A stretch of DNA of 64,000 nucleotides from Longimicrobiaceae bacterium (GTDB lineage: Bacteria > Gemmatimonadota > Gemmatimonadetes > Longimicrobiales > Longimicrobiaceae), in contig DASVBS010000085.1 of the NCBI GenBank assembly GCA_036375715.1, positions 60,977 to 124,976 on the forward strand, read 5' to 3'. A model generated the notes under the pieces. The model did not search any database, was not told the DNA's origin, and saw nothing but the letters and a program-made list of their open reading frames with translations. Every line of letters starts with the position of its first letter. Position 1 is the stretch's first letter. This document shows, piece by piece, positions 53,025 to 61,988 of this stretch. Position numbers and translations under genes: made by a program.

Positions 53025-53279
53025 TCATCCCCCACTTCCACTTCCCACCGCCTCCTCCACTTCCGCACACAGCCCGAGCTCCACGTGAGCGAGATAGAAC
53101 GATTCGGCGACCTTCTCCTCGGGCACACCCAGCACGGTCGCGATCTGGTCGAGGTTCAGCTGCTCGTAGTAGAAGAGCGCCAGCAGGGTACGGTCGGATT
53201 CGGAAAGCCGTTGGAGGTCGTACACCATCAGGGTGTGCGGCTTGGCCGACGGCGGAACGGACAGCTCCCTCGTGTGCAT
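53025..53279 (-). CDS. Sigma region-4-like small protein
   Basis: An 84-residue protein whose middle (LSESDRTLLALFYYEQLNLDQIATVLGVPEEKVAES) is a sigma-70 region 4 helix-turn-helix, as in ECF factors. There is no region 2, so it cannot recognise a -10 element on its own. It could be a co-sigma partner, a transcription factor derived from a sigma factor, or the 3' remnant of one. The frame is open for another 78 codons upstream but that stretch has no region 2 features. ATG at 53279 is used. The TonB receptor gene starts divergently 380 bp away. Confidence 0.65.
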   Translation of the reverse strand: MHTRELSVPPSAKPHTLMVYDLQRLSESDRTLLALFYYEQLNLDQIATVLGVPEEKVAESFYLAHVELGLCAEVEEAVGSGSGG

Positions 53280-53659
53280 CACAGTTGACCTGGGTTCAGT
53301 GACCGAGTGCGCTCGCTTCGCGAGCCGCTCGGCGAGGCAGAGCCTGTGCCTTTCCGCGGCCGCTTGTGGTCGCAAACGATAAGCGAGCGACCTACATAGA
53401 GTTGCGGGCATCGTCCAATTGCCGTGCGAACTCTCACAAACATCTGTTGGGAGACGTTCTTGCCGTACACCCGGAAGATCCGTCCGGCTCATCTTGCCGA
53501 CCACCCGAACCATCTTCTAAAAATTTAGTTGACGGCCAGTATGGCCGAGACTACTCTGGATTGAGTTCGATGTGCGGGCTCACCCCCCTGGAGTGAGTCG
53601 TGCCGGTTCGTTAACCGACGGTGGCCCTTCCCCGCGCTCCCACCTACGCCAGACAGCCG
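53280..53659. other. Divergent promoter gap before the TonB receptor gene
   Basis: No gene. It becomes AT-richer at 53510-53560, where a sigma-70-type promoter candidate is seen. The part next to the sigma-like gene is GC-rich without a recognisable element. Confidence 0.45.
53529..53557 (+). promoter_or_regulatory. Candidate sigma-70 promoter for the TonB receptor gene
   Basis: TTGACG (53529-53534), a 17-bp spacer, then TACTCT (53552-53557), in the only AT-rich part of the gap and about 100 bp before the start codon. Consensus matches are five of six and four of six. Confidence 0.4.
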
Positions 53660-56113
53660 ATGCATTGGATTTTCCGCGTCCTTGTCGCGAGCCTCGCGGC
53701 CCTAATCGTCCCTGCCGGCGCTGTGTACGCGCAGGCTACTACAGAGCTTCGAGGAAAAGTCGTGAACGAGGCGGGAGCGCCGGTCACCGGGGCCTCTGTA
53801 ACCGCCCGGAATATCGCCGACACCACGCGCGTGGTGGGCGGCCTCACCGACCAGACGGGGGGCTTCCGCCTCACCCTCGCCCCCGGCTCGTACCGCTTGC
53901 AGGTCACCTACCTCGGGTATCGACCGCATACGCGTGAAATCTCGACGTCGGCCGGCGTGCCTTCGGTCGATCTCGGGTCGATCCAGCTCACTCTTGCCCC
54001 TGTGACCCTCGAGGGGCTCGAAGTGCAGGCGGAGACACCGCCGGTTCGTTTCGAACCGGATCGGACGATCTACCTCACCCGCGACATGCCCGCCGTGCAG
54101 GGAGGCGTGGCCACCGACGCGCTGCGCAGCGTGCCGGAGCTGGACGTGGACCTCGAGGGGAAGGTAACGCTGCGCGGAGCGAGCCCTCAGATCTTCATCA
54201 ATGGCCGCCCCACCCCCATGCAGGGAGAGGCACTACAGCAGTTCCTCCAGCAGCTACCGGCCAACCGCATCGACCGCGTGGAGGTGATGCCCAATCCGTC
54301 GGCGAAGTTCGAGGCGGAAGGAGCCGGCGGCATCGTGAACATCGTGCTGAAGAAGAACGAGGGGTTGGGGCTGAGCGGCAGCCTTGGGCTCACCGCGGGA
54401 ACCCGCGGGACCAGCGGCGGGTTCGGCAACCTCGCCTTCCAGGAGGGGCGCGTCACACTGTTCGGGAGCGGCTCGCTGAACTTCTACGAGAGCGAGAACT
54501 CCATGTTCGATCTGCGGCAGAACCTCCTGGCCGATCCCATCACCTTCCTTCAACAGGAAGGCGACTTCGGCAACCGCGGGCGCTTCAGCCACGTCGATCT
54601 GACCGTCGAGTACCAGCTCACCAGCAAGGCGACGGCATGGACTTCGGTTGCGGGCGGGGGATACGGCTCGGACTCCGACGGACTCACGACCTACACGGAG
54701 ATGGACGAGCTGATGGCCCCGACCGAGCGCTACAGTCGGAATACCTCCTCCGACTGGCAGAACGACAACTACGATGCTTCCCTCGGGATCAGGCACGTCT
54801 TCGAGCAGGGCAAGCACGAGATCTCGGTCGAGGCCAGGCGCAGCCACAACGGCGGCGACACCGACGGGCGATACCTCCGGCAGCAGTTCGCCATCGACGG
54901 AGACCCGCTCAGCCTGCCGCCCGAGCTCATGATCGATGACCAGGACGAGGATCAAACGCGCACCTGGCTAAAGGCGGATTACGAACGGGTTTTCGGTGAC
55001 ACCCGCCTTCAGGTAGGCTATCAGGCGAACATTCAGAGCACCGAGAGCCGGCAGCTCCGCGAGACTTTCCTCGGAGAGGCGGAAGCGGAAGCAGTGGAAA
55101 CCCTGCTGCAGGGCTACGACTACGAGGAGACCTTCCACCAGGGGTACCTCAGCCTCAGCCAGAGCCTGGGCAAGTTCTCGGTGCAACTGGGCGTTCGGGC
55201 TGAGCTCGCCAACACCGATTTCCTGGAGCCGACGACCGGTGAGAGCTTCGGGAACGAGTACTCCAGCATCTTCCCGAACGTGAACCTCGGCTACGACCTG
55301 GGCGGCGGGAAGCGGCTGGGGCTGAACTATTCCAAGCGGATCCAGCGCCCCTGGGTCTGGTACCTGAACCCGGTGGACTACTCCAGCGATCCCACCACGC
55401 GACGGGTCGGCAACCCGGAGCTGAAGCCGCAGTACACGCACTCCTTCGGGGCCGACCTGACCTGGATGGGCACGCTGGGAACTCTACGCTTTGCGCCGTT
55501 CTACCGGTCCACGGTGGACAGCTGGGGGCAGATCACCCGTGCCAACGAGGAGGGCGTGCTGACCACGACCTGGGAGAACGTGGCCTCCATGAAGAGCTAC
55601 GGAGCTCAACTCAGCGCCATGCTCCGGTCCACCGGTCGCCTCAGCGGGAACGTCGGGGTCGGTCTGTTCCGCGAGGACCGCGATGCCAGCAACCTCTCCA
55701 CCGACTACTCGGGCAAATACTTCCGCTACAACGCGAACGGCAACCTGATGGTGGCGCTCACCGAGACGCTCAACCTGCAGGGGATGCTGTGGTACAACTC
55801 GCCGCAGGACCTGCCACAGGGGAGGCGGTCGGCGTTCGTGATGACCGGGATCGGCGCGCGCCTGCAGCTCTTCGACAACAAGGCGACACTGAACCTGCGG
55901 GTGGAGGATCCGTTCGAAATGGCGCGTTACGACTTCAAGATGCGCGATCGGACCCACACCCAGATCGCGCGCAACAACTACAGTATGCGGAGCGCCTCGA
56001 TCAGCCTCTCGTACAACTTCGGGCGCCGCCCCAACTCGGCGCGCCGGCCGAGCATCGACGAGGCCCAGCCGCCCCAGCCGCCGATGGACCCGACGCCGGT
56101 GCCGATGCCGTAA
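53660..56113 (+). CDS. TonB-dependent outer-membrane receptor
   Basis: An 817-residue outer-membrane protein. A signal peptide (to about AVYAQ, residue 25) leads into a carboxypeptidase-regulatory-like Ig domain (about 28-110, LRGKVVNEAGAPVTGASV, LQVTYLGYR). A plug (about 130-230, ALRSVPELDVDLEGKVTLRG, FINGRPTPMQGE, RIDRVEVMPNPSAKFEAEG) and a large beta-barrel to the C-terminus follow. The layout (CarboxypepD_reg-like, plug, outer-membrane beta-barrel family 3) is the kind found in Bacteroidota and Gemmatimonadota. No SusD-like partner is adjacent, so it is probably not a polysaccharide-utilisation pair. A Pro-rich tail follows the last strand, which is unusual because TonB receptors normally end in Phe or Trp. 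Substrate unknown. Confidence 0.92.
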   Translation: MHWIFRVLVASLAALIVPAGAVYAQATTELRGKVVNEAGAPVTGASVTARNIADTTRVVGGLTDQTGGFRLTLAPGSYRLQVTYLGYRPHTREISTSAGVPSVDLGSIQLTLAPVTLEGLEVQAETPPVRFEPDRTIYLTRDMPAVQGGVATDALRSVPELDVDLEGKVTLRGASPQIFINGRPTPMQGEALQQFLQQLPANRIDRVEVMPNPSAKFEAEGAGGIVNIVLKKNEGLGLSGSLGLTAGTRGTSGGFGNLAFQEGRVTLFGSGSLNFYESENSMFDLRQNLLADPITFLQQEGDFGNRGRFSHVDLTVEYQLTSKATAWTSVAGGGYGSDSDGLTTYTEMDELMAPTERYSRNTSSDWQNDNYDASLGIRHVFEQGKHEISVEARRSHNGGDTDGRYLRQQFAIDGDPLSLPPELMIDDQDEDQTRTWLKADYERVFGDTRLQVGYQANIQSTESRQLRETFLGEAEAEAVETLLQGYDYEETFHQGYLSLSQSLGKFSVQLGVRAELANTDFLEPTTGESFGNEYSSIFPNVNLGYDLGGGKRLGLNYSKRIQRPWVWYLNPVDYSSDPTTRRVGNPELKPQYTHSFGADLTWMGTLGTLRFAPFYRSTVDSWGQITRANEEGVLTTTWENVASMKSYGAQLSAMLRSTGRLSGNVGVGLFREDRDASNLSTDYSGKYFRYNANGNLMVALTETLNLQGMLWYNSPQDLPQGRRSAFVMTGIGARLQLFDNKATLNLRVEDPFEMARYDFKMRDRTHTQIARNNYSMRSASISLSYNFGRRPNSARRPSIDEAQPPQPPMDPTPVPMP

Positions 56114-56122
56114 CGATGAACG

Positions 56123-56157
56123 ACGAATTACGAATTACGAATTACGAATTACGAATG
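56123..56157. repeat. Heptanucleotide array (ACGAATT x5)
   Basis: Five units, four exact ACGAATT and a final ACGAATG, 10 bp after the TonB receptor stop. Confidence 0.85.
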
Positions 56158-56164
56158 ACAAATA

Positions 56165-56192
56165 TTGAATCTTGAATTTTGAATTTTGAATT
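56165..56192. repeat. Heptanucleotide array (TTGAATT x4)
   Basis: Units TTGAATC, TTGAATT, TTGAATT, TTGAATT directly after the ACGAATT array. The same gap then has further arrays at 56269-56371. Confidence 0.8.
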
Positions 56193-56268
56193 GACGGCCA
56201 AACCGTAGAGGGTTGGTGCAGAGGAAAGTTCTCCGCGCCTTCAGTGGTTCCCCTGTCAGCGCTCTAAA

Positions 56269-56371
56269 AATTCGTAATCCGTAATCCGTAATCCGTAATC
56301 CGTAATCCGTAATCCGTAATCCGTAATTCGTAATTCGTAATTCGGATAACGGATAACGGATATCGGATAAC
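56269..56371. repeat. Compound heptanucleotide array (AATCCGT x11, GGATAAC x4)
   Basis: The longest array in the window. Eleven tandem units start at 56269: AATTCGT, seven exact AATCCGT, AATTCGT, AATTCGT and AATTCGG. Four units of GGATAAC/GGATATC (56344-56371) follow with no gap. It ends at the stop of the L,D-transpeptidase gene. Confidence 0.9.
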
Positions 56372-56375
56372 CCCT

Positions 56376-57170
56376 TCAGTATATGTACACCGCCGTTCCC
56401 ACCGGCACGCGATAGTACAGGAACTCCAGATCTCCATCGCGCATGCGGATGCAGCCGTGGGTGGAGGCGTTGCCGATGGAGGTCTTGTGGGGCGTGCCGT
56501 GGATCATGTAGCCGTCGCCGAGGTCGAGCTTGTAGGCGCCCAGCTCTCCTTCGATTCGCCGGTTGGCAGTCCCATGCGGGGGGATGAAGAGGGTGTCCCC
56601 GAAGGCGACCTCCTGGTCCGCGGGCAGGAGCTCGAAACGGCCGTCCGGATAGGCCCGCCCGATCCGGTCGCCGCGGACTACCAGCCGGCTTCCATCCAGG
56701 AGGAGGGCGCCCGTATCCGCGGGCAACTGCAGCAGCACGAGCCCGCTGTCCCGCGCCAGCTCCACGTAGTGCCAGTCGGGTGGAACCCAGGCCGGGTTCT
56801 CCTGCTTACTCACCACCCGCCGCACCCCCCGCGGCGTCGAAAAATCCCACACCTGGTCTTCGTGGTGCAGGCGGCTCCCCTTACCGATCGCGATGGGTGC
56901 GATCCGGAGCGTGTCGGTGCCATCCATCCAGAGCAGCAGGCGCTCGCGGAGGGAGATGAGGATGCGGGATCCGTCAGCCGCGTGCGCCTCCGCCCGCACC
57001 CGGGAGGAGAGGGTATCCTCCGGCTCCGGCGGCAATGATTCGTCGAAGAGCTTTACCTCTCCGAGCACCTCTCCCGGAAGAAGAGGCGGTGGGTCTGCGA
57101 GCTGCGCCGTGGCAGCCGCAGGAAGCGCAACCAGGAGCACGACGATGCGAGACGCCGTTCCTACCAGCAT
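56376..57170 (-). CDS. L,D-transpeptidase (YkuD family)
   Basis: A 264-residue exported enzyme that makes 3-3 peptidoglycan crosslinks or anchors proteins to peptidoglycan. A signal peptide ends AATAQ (about residue 23). The YkuD catalytic region at the C-terminus has YMIHGTPHKTSIGNASTHGC and RMRDGD, giving the HxxxxxxxxxxxHGC arrangement with the nucleophile Cys near residue 238. ATG at 57170 has GAGG nine bases upstream; an earlier in-frame ATG at 57236 would precede the signal peptide with a long polar stretch. The stop codon abuts a heptamer array. Confidence 0.9.
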   Translation of the reverse strand: MLVGTASRIVVLLVALPAAATAQLADPPPLLPGEVLGEVKLFDESLPPEPEDTLSSRVRAEAHAADGSRILISLRERLLLWMDGTDTLRIAPIAIGKGSRLHHEDQVWDFSTPRGVRRVVSKQENPAWVPPDWHYVELARDSGLVLLQLPADTGALLLDGSRLVVRGDRIGRAYPDGRFELLPADQEVAFGDTLFIPPHGTANRRIEGELGAYKLDLGDGYMIHGTPHKTSIGNASTHGCIRMRDGDLEFLYYRVPVGTAVYIY

Positions 57171-57350
57171 CTGTAACCTCCTGAGGGACTTCTCTCCCGG
57201 TGACGCACAGGGCCTCAGCCCCGCAACTCGAATCAAGCAAGGGAGTCATGAAGGCGCAATAGTTGCACCGATACCGCGCGCCGGCCGCCGACCGGCCGGA
57301 AACCGCAATCGCAGACCGAACGGGAACGCAGGAAAACCGGGAGGGCGACG

Positions 57351-57719
57351 ATGACACGGAAGATGACTCCTCTGGCTGTCCTGGTGTCGGCTCTCTTGTT
57401 TGGGGCCGCCACGACCGCAAGCGCACAGGTGCCCACCGAGCAGCAACAGGACACCGCCATGGCCGGTCAGCAGGACACCGCTGCGGTCGGCCAGCCGGAT
57501 CTACAGGGGCAGCAGCCGGGCATGCAAGGCCAGCAGCCGGGAATGCAGGGCCAGCAGCCCGCCCAGCAACCCGGGCAGCCGGTGCCATCCCAGGCGCCAC
57601 AGCCCGATCTCCAGGACCCGAACGCGCCGACTCTGCAGCCGGACACGGGTGCCGAGCCGCTCGACGCGCAGGGAGCGGAGCAGGAACAGCGCGACATGCC
57701 GATACAGAAGGACATGTAA
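57351..57719 (+). CDS. Small secreted Gln/Pro-rich protein
   Basis: A 122-residue protein. A clear signal peptide (MTRKMTPLAVLVSALLFGA, cleavage after TASA) is followed by a low-complexity mature part with tandem GMQGQQP units and many Gln, Pro and Asp. No family or motif for function. Predicted disordered and periplasmic or extracellular. It is divergent from the L,D-transpeptidase, which suggests an envelope role, but this is a guess. Confidence 0.7.
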   Translation: MTRKMTPLAVLVSALLFGAATTASAQVPTEQQQDTAMAGQQDTAAVGQPDLQGQQPGMQGQQPGMQGQQPAQQPGQPVPSQAPQPDLQDPNAPTLQPDTGAEPLDAQGAEQEQRDMPIQKDM

Positions 57720-57760
57720 CGGCGACCCTCGCGTCGGCTGTTCCGACGGGATGACACGAG

Positions 57761-57793
57761 GCGCGAGGCCCCCGGCAGCCAGGGGCCTTGCGC
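57761..57793. terminator. Hairpin terminator between convergent genes
   Basis: GCGCGAGGCCCC pairs with GGGGCCTTGCGC (one G-T wobble) around a nine-base loop, 41 bp after the Gln-rich gene stop and 46 bp before the MFS gene stop. Confidence 0.7.
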
Positions 57794-57839
57794 CACATAC
57801 CTTCATCCATGGCTCGGCAACTGCGTAGCGCAAGGGCGA

Positions 57840-59174
57840 TCACTCCTGCAGCTCGTTGCGCAAGGCGGTTGCCTCCGCCAGACCCGTGGCGATCTCCGGG
57901 ACGACGATCCCCCGCTCCACATAGATTGGCAGCGCGGCGGCCCGCAATCGCGGCAGCGAGCGCGCAAAGACCAACGCTCCAAGCACACAGATCGAGCCCC
58001 CCAGGAACAGGGTCCACGGCACGCCGATTCGCGCGGCCAGGGCGCCTTCAGCGAGACTTCCAAATGGAGTGGTGCCGAGGATGGCCATGCCGTAGAAGGC
58101 CATCACCCGCCCTCGCATCTCCTCACGCACTAGCGTCTGCAGAATCGTGTTGCTGGATGCCGACTGGATCATCCATCCAGCGCCCACCAGAGTCAGGCAG
58201 AGCAGCGACAGCGGCAGCGAGCGAGATAGGGAGAAGGCGCACAGGCCCAGCCCGAACGTCGTCGCCGCGATCGGGACCAGCCGACCCAACCCCAGAACGC
58301 CGCGCCGAGCGGCGAGAAAAAGCGCCGCAGTCAGCGCGCCGACCCCGGCTGCGGACATCAACCAACCCAGGGTATTCGCGCCTCCACCCAGGACCTCGCC
58401 CGCCATCACCGGCATGAGGACGACATAGGGCAGCCCAGTAAAGCTCACCAGCGCGAGCAGGAGGAGGATCGCCCGCAACGGAGGCAACCCGAAGGCGTAA
58501 ACAAATCCTTCTCGCAACTCCTCCAGCACCTGCTTGCCGCGCTCCGGCAAAGACCGTCGCACCAGCTTCATCGCCAGCAACGACCCGATCACCGCCACGT
58601 AAGAGAGCGCGTCGATCGCAAAACACCATCCCTCCCCCACCATTGCCACCAGGATGCCGGCTACCGACGGCCCGATCAGCCGGGCGGCATTGAACATCGA
58701 CGAGTTCAGCGCGATGGCGTTCGGCAGGTCCTCCGGCCCCTCCACCATCTCCACCACGAACGACTGCCGCGCCGGGGTGTCGAAGGCGTTGATCACCCCC
58801 TGGACGAGCGCCAGGACCACGATGTGCCACACCTCGATCGCCCCGCTCAACGCAAGGAGGGCGAGCACCGAAGACTGCAGCATCGCTGCCGCCTGGGTCG
58901 CCAGCAGAACCCGATAGCGGTCCAGCCGATCGACCCAGACACCCGCAAAGGGACCGAGGAAGAAGGAGGGGATCTGTCCGGCGAAGCCGACGAACCCCAG
59001 GAGGGCGGCCGAGCCGGTAAGCCTATAGACGAGCCAGCTCATCGCCACCCGGTTGATCCAGGTGCCGATGAGGGAGGTGCCCTGCCCGATGAAGAAAAGA
59101 CGGTAGTTCCGGTGCCGGAAGGCGCGCAGCATATGGCCGAGGCGTCGCCCGCCAGCCCCCCGCCGATCACTCAT
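57840..59174 (-). CDS. MFS exporter (EntS-like MFS_3 family)
   Basis: A 444-residue major facilitator transporter with 12 predicted helices. HMLRAFRHRNYRLFFIGQG and the LVYRLTGSAALLGFVGF segment at the N-terminus, then the loop GPFAGVWVDRLDRYRVLL, are typical of the enterobactin-exporter-like branch. The middle linker is Arg/Glu-rich (about 205-220), and the C-terminal segment after helix 12 is soluble. Its substrate is unknown; many relatives export siderophores or drugs. Confidence 0.88.
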   Translation of the reverse strand: MSDRRGAGGRRLGHMLRAFRHRNYRLFFIGQGTSLIGTWINRVAMSWLVYRLTGSAALLGFVGFAGQIPSFFLGPFAGVWVDRLDRYRVLLATQAAAMLQSSVLALLALSGAIEVWHIVVLALVQGVINAFDTPARQSFVVEMVEGPEDLPNAIALNSSMFNAARLIGPSVAGILVAMVGEGWCFAIDALSYVAVIGSLLAMKLVRRSLPERGKQVLEELREGFVYAFGLPPLRAILLLLALVSFTGLPYVVLMPVMAGEVLGGGANTLGWLMSAAGVGALTAALFLAARRGVLGLGRLVPIAATTFGLGLCAFSLSRSLPLSLLCLTLVGAGWMIQSASSNTILQTLVREEMRGRVMAFYGMAILGTTPFGSLAEGALAARIGVPWTLFLGGSICVLGALVFARSLPRLRAAALPIYVERGIVVPEIATGLAEATALRNELQE

Positions 59175-59321
59175 GAGCCGCGATTGTTGAAACTCGGTTG
59201 TCTCGCGTCGTGTTCATTCTCGAAGTAGTTTAACCCTCCACCCACGCCCGTCCCCGCCCGCGGCATGAATACCCGCGTATGCGGGCGCGCCCGGACCGCC
59301 CTGAGTCGCTCGACCGCACCC

Positions 59322-60359
59322 ATGAACCGGCTCGCCTTCGGCCTTGTCCCGCTGCTCGCCCTGCTCGCCTCCTGCGCTCCCACCTCTCCCGACGAGGGCT
59401 CGGCCGGAAACGGCGCACCGCTCTCCCGGTTGCGCGTGGAAGGGAACCGATTCGTGGACGAGTCCGGCGCGACCGTGGTGCTGCGGGGCGTCTCCTTCTC
59501 CGATCCCGACCGGCTCGAGCGGGCGGGACACTGGAACCGGGAGTATTTCCAGGCGGCGCGTAGCTGGAACGCGAACGTGGTCCGCTTTCCCGTTCACCCG
59601 AAGGCGTGGAGACAGCGGGGTGAAGCGGAGTACCTGGCGCTTCTGGACCAGGGCGTCCAGTGGGCCGGGGAGCTGGGGATGTATGTGATCATCGACTGGC
59701 ACTCCATCGGCAGCCTCGCGGCCGAGCGCTTCACCCGCGACATCTACGAGACCACGGGCGAGGAGACCTTCCACTTCTGGGAGACCATTGCCCGCCGTTA
59801 CGCGAGCAATCCGGTGGTAGCCTTCTACGAGCTGTTCAATGAGCCGACCACCAATGGCGGCGAGTTCGGCGCCGAATCGTGGCCGGAGCACAGGGCGCTG
59901 ATGGAGCAGATGATCATGGTCGTGCGCGAGCACGACCGGGAGGCCATTCCGCTGGTCGCGGGGTTCGACTGGGGCTACGACCTCACCCCCGTGGCCGCTG
60001 ATCCTGTCGCCCTGCGTGGAGTCGCCTACGTCACCCATCCCTATCCTCAGAAGCGGCAGCCCCCATGGGAGCCCCAGTGGGAAGCCGATTGGGGCTTCGT
60101 CGCCACGGACTACCCGGTGGTCGCGACCGAGTTCGGTTTCATGGACCCGAACGGTCTCGGTGCCCACATCCCCGTGATCGGCGACGAGACCTACGGGGAG
60201 GCGATCATCGACTTCTTCGAGGCGCGCGGGATCTCGTGGACGGCGTGGGTCTTCGACCCGAACTGGTCGCCCCAGCTCATCGAGGACTGGAGCTTCACAC
60301 CCACTCGCCAGGGAAGATTCTTCCGCGCAAAGCTGATGGAGCTCAACAAGACGCGCTGA
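59322..60359 (+). CDS. Glycoside hydrolase family 5-like lipoprotein
   Basis: A 345-residue protein. The signal LLALLASC gives a lipidated Cys17. The TIM-barrel GH5 domain follows: GNRFVDESGATVVLRGVSF, NVVRFPVHP, YVIIDWHSIG, FYELFNEPTT with the acid/base Glu, AYVTHPYP, and VATEFGFMD with the nucleophile Glu. ATG at 59322 starts the signal peptide; an upstream ATG at 59265 would add 19 polar residues. Most relatives are endoglucanases or mannanases. The esterase gene downstream is 113 bp away on the same strand and may work with it. Confidence 0.9.
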   Translation: MNRLAFGLVPLLALLASCAPTSPDEGSAGNGAPLSRLRVEGNRFVDESGATVVLRGVSFSDPDRLERAGHWNREYFQAARSWNANVVRFPVHPKAWRQRGEAEYLALLDQGVQWAGELGMYVIIDWHSIGSLAAERFTRDIYETTGEETFHFWETIARRYASNPVVAFYELFNEPTTNGGEFGAESWPEHRALMEQMIMVVREHDREAIPLVAGFDWGYDLTPVAADPVALRGVAYVTHPYPQKRQPPWEPQWEADWGFVATDYPVVATEFGFMDPNGLGAHIPVIGDETYGEAIIDFFEARGISWTAWVFDPNWSPQLIEDWSFTPTRQGRFFRAKLMELNKTR

Positions 60360-60472
60360 AGGTGCCCCGGCTGCCCAGTTCATCCTTGTCGCGCGAACCG
60401 GCGGGCACAGTCGTCGCGCGCGATCACGCCCACGATCAGGGCATTCACCCTCAAACCCCAGACCGTCCCGTG

Positions 60473-61339
60473 ATGAGACCGATCTGCACTGCCAGCGCCC
60501 TCCTGCTGCTGGCGACCCCCGCCGTCGCGCAGAGCGGCACCGTCTTCGATGACCTGTCGCTCGAGAGCCGCATCCTGCAGGGTGAACGGAAGTATGCCGT
60601 CTACCTCCCTCCCGACTACGAGACGTCGCAGCGCAGTTACCCGGTGCTCTACCTGCTGCACGGGGGCGGAGACGACCAGGCCGGATGGGTGCAGTTTGGA
60701 GAGGTCCAGCACATCGCCGATAAGGCGATTCGCGAGGGGATCGCCACCCCGATGATCATCGCAATGCCGGACGCGAGCGCCGGCCGGCGCGGCTACTTCA
60801 ACGACGTGAGCGGGAAGTGGCGCTACGAAGACTTCTTCTTCGAGGAATTCATCCCCCACATCGAGCGCACCTACCGCGTGCGGAGCGATCGCCGTTACCG
60901 GGCCGTGGCAGGGCTTTCCATGGGAGGAGGAGGGGCCTTCATGTACGCGCTGCACCGGCCGGACATGTTCTCGTCCGCGGCTCCGCTCAGCGCGAGCGTC
61001 GGTCCCCTGTCGCTGGAAGAATTCCGCCAGCGCCTGGCGAGGACCGATCCCGATGTCCGGCCCGACGATCCGGCCGTCGAAGCGTATTACCACCGCCATA
61101 ACGCGCTCTCCCTGATCGAAGCGCTGCCGGAAGACCAGCGCGAAGCCGTTCGCTGGTACATCGACTGCGGCGACGACGATTTCCTCTACGAGGGTAACTC
61201 GCTGGTGCACATCGCCATGCGGAAGAAGGAGATCCCGCACGAGTTCCGCATCCGCGACGGCGGCCACACCTGGACCTACTGGCGAGAAGCGTTACCCGCC
61301 GTGCTCGAGTTCGTCTCGCAGGCATTTCATCAGTACTGA
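60473..61339 (+). CDS. Exported esterase (enterochelin/feruloyl esterase-like)
   Basis: A 288-residue protein. A signal peptide ends AVAQ (about residue 20). The esterase fold has YPVLYLLHGGGDDQAGW, the elbow VAGLSMGGGGAFMYAL (Ser near 148), an acid in DCGDDDFLYEGN and the histidine in DGGHTWTYWREAL. This arrangement is that of the Esterase D / putative esterase family, including acetyl- and feruloyl-esterases of xylanolytic clusters. ATG at 60473 is chosen because it opens the signal peptide; the frame is open further upstream inside the GH5 gene only as a shadow. Confidence 0.88.
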   Translation: MRPICTASALLLLATPAVAQSGTVFDDLSLESRILQGERKYAVYLPPDYETSQRSYPVLYLLHGGGDDQAGWVQFGEVQHIADKAIREGIATPMIIAMPDASAGRRGYFNDVSGKWRYEDFFFEEFIPHIERTYRVRSDRRYRAVAGLSMGGGGAFMYALHRPDMFSSAAPLSASVGPLSLEEFRQRLARTDPDVRPDDPAVEAYYHRHNALSLIEALPEDQREAVRWYIDCGDDDFLYEGNSLVHIAMRKKEIPHEFRIRDGGHTWTYWREALPAVLEFVSQAFHQY

Positions 61340-61511
61340 GAGGCGGGAGCACGACTGATGTTGCAACGGCGGAGAGAGCGCCTCCATCTCCGGTGGATGG
61401 TTGCGAGGTGAATGGCTATGGCCTGCGACCGTTGCGGGAGGGATCTTGCCAGCCTCCGAGGCGGGACCTGAACTTGCTGAGAGTCGGCCAAACCTATCGG
61501 GAGGACGAGAG

Positions 61512-61982
61512 ATGAGCTCGAGTTCGAAGCCGGTCTTCCGCAAGCTCGACCGGGAGGAGTGTGAGGCGATCCTCACTCGCAATCACGTGGGCCGGATCGC
61601 CTACGCCCGCGGAAACCAGATCGACATCGAGCCGGTCCACTACGTCTACCGCGATGGCTGGATCTACGGGCGAACCTCGGTCGGGCGGAAGATCGAGATG
61701 ACCGGATACTCGTGGTGGCCGGTCGCCTTCGAGGTCGATGAGGTGGAGGGGCTGTTCCAGTGGCGGAGCGTGGTCGTGCACGGAGGGTTCTACACGATCC
61801 CGGCCACGGGTGTCGATTGGGAGGTGCAGGAGTGGCAGCGCAGCGTGGAGCTGTTACGCACCCTCATCCCCGAGACCTTCACGGAGGAGGACCCGGTCGC
61901 CTTCCGCGACATCGTCTTCCGCATTGCGGTGCAGGAGATCAGCGGCCGGGAGGCGGTGAGCCCGGATGAGAGTGCGAGCTGA
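61512..61982 (+). CDS. Pyridoxamine 5'-phosphate oxidase-like flavin-binding protein
   Basis: A 156-residue protein of the split-barrel flavin-binding family. NHVGRIAYARGNQIDIEPVH and YVYRDGWIYGRTSVGRK are the usual flavin-binding strands, followed by FEVDEVEGLFQWRSVVVHG. Related proteins (NimA-like, HugZ-like) reduce nitro compounds or bind flavin or haem; the substrate here is unknown. GAGG lies about 10 bases upstream of ATG 61512. It is convergent with the universal stress protein gene, leaving only six bases between the stops. Confidence 0.87.
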   Translation: MSSSSKPVFRKLDREECEAILTRNHVGRIAYARGNQIDIEPVHYVYRDGWIYGRTSVGRKIEMTGYSWWPVAFEVDEVEGLFQWRSVVVHGGFYTIPATGVDWEVQEWQRSVELLRTLIPETFTEEDPVAFRDIVFRIAVQEISGREAVSPDESAS

Positions 61983-61988
61983 GCTCCG

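Noticed and set aside
56269..56371. Possible CRISPR array because of dense direct repeats
   Set aside because: Units are 7 bp with no spacers and there are no cas genes; these are simple tandem repeats.
59214..60383. A 389-codon open frame antisense to the GH5 gene
   Set aside because: The opposite strand carries a signal peptide and GH5 catalytic motifs; this frame has none.
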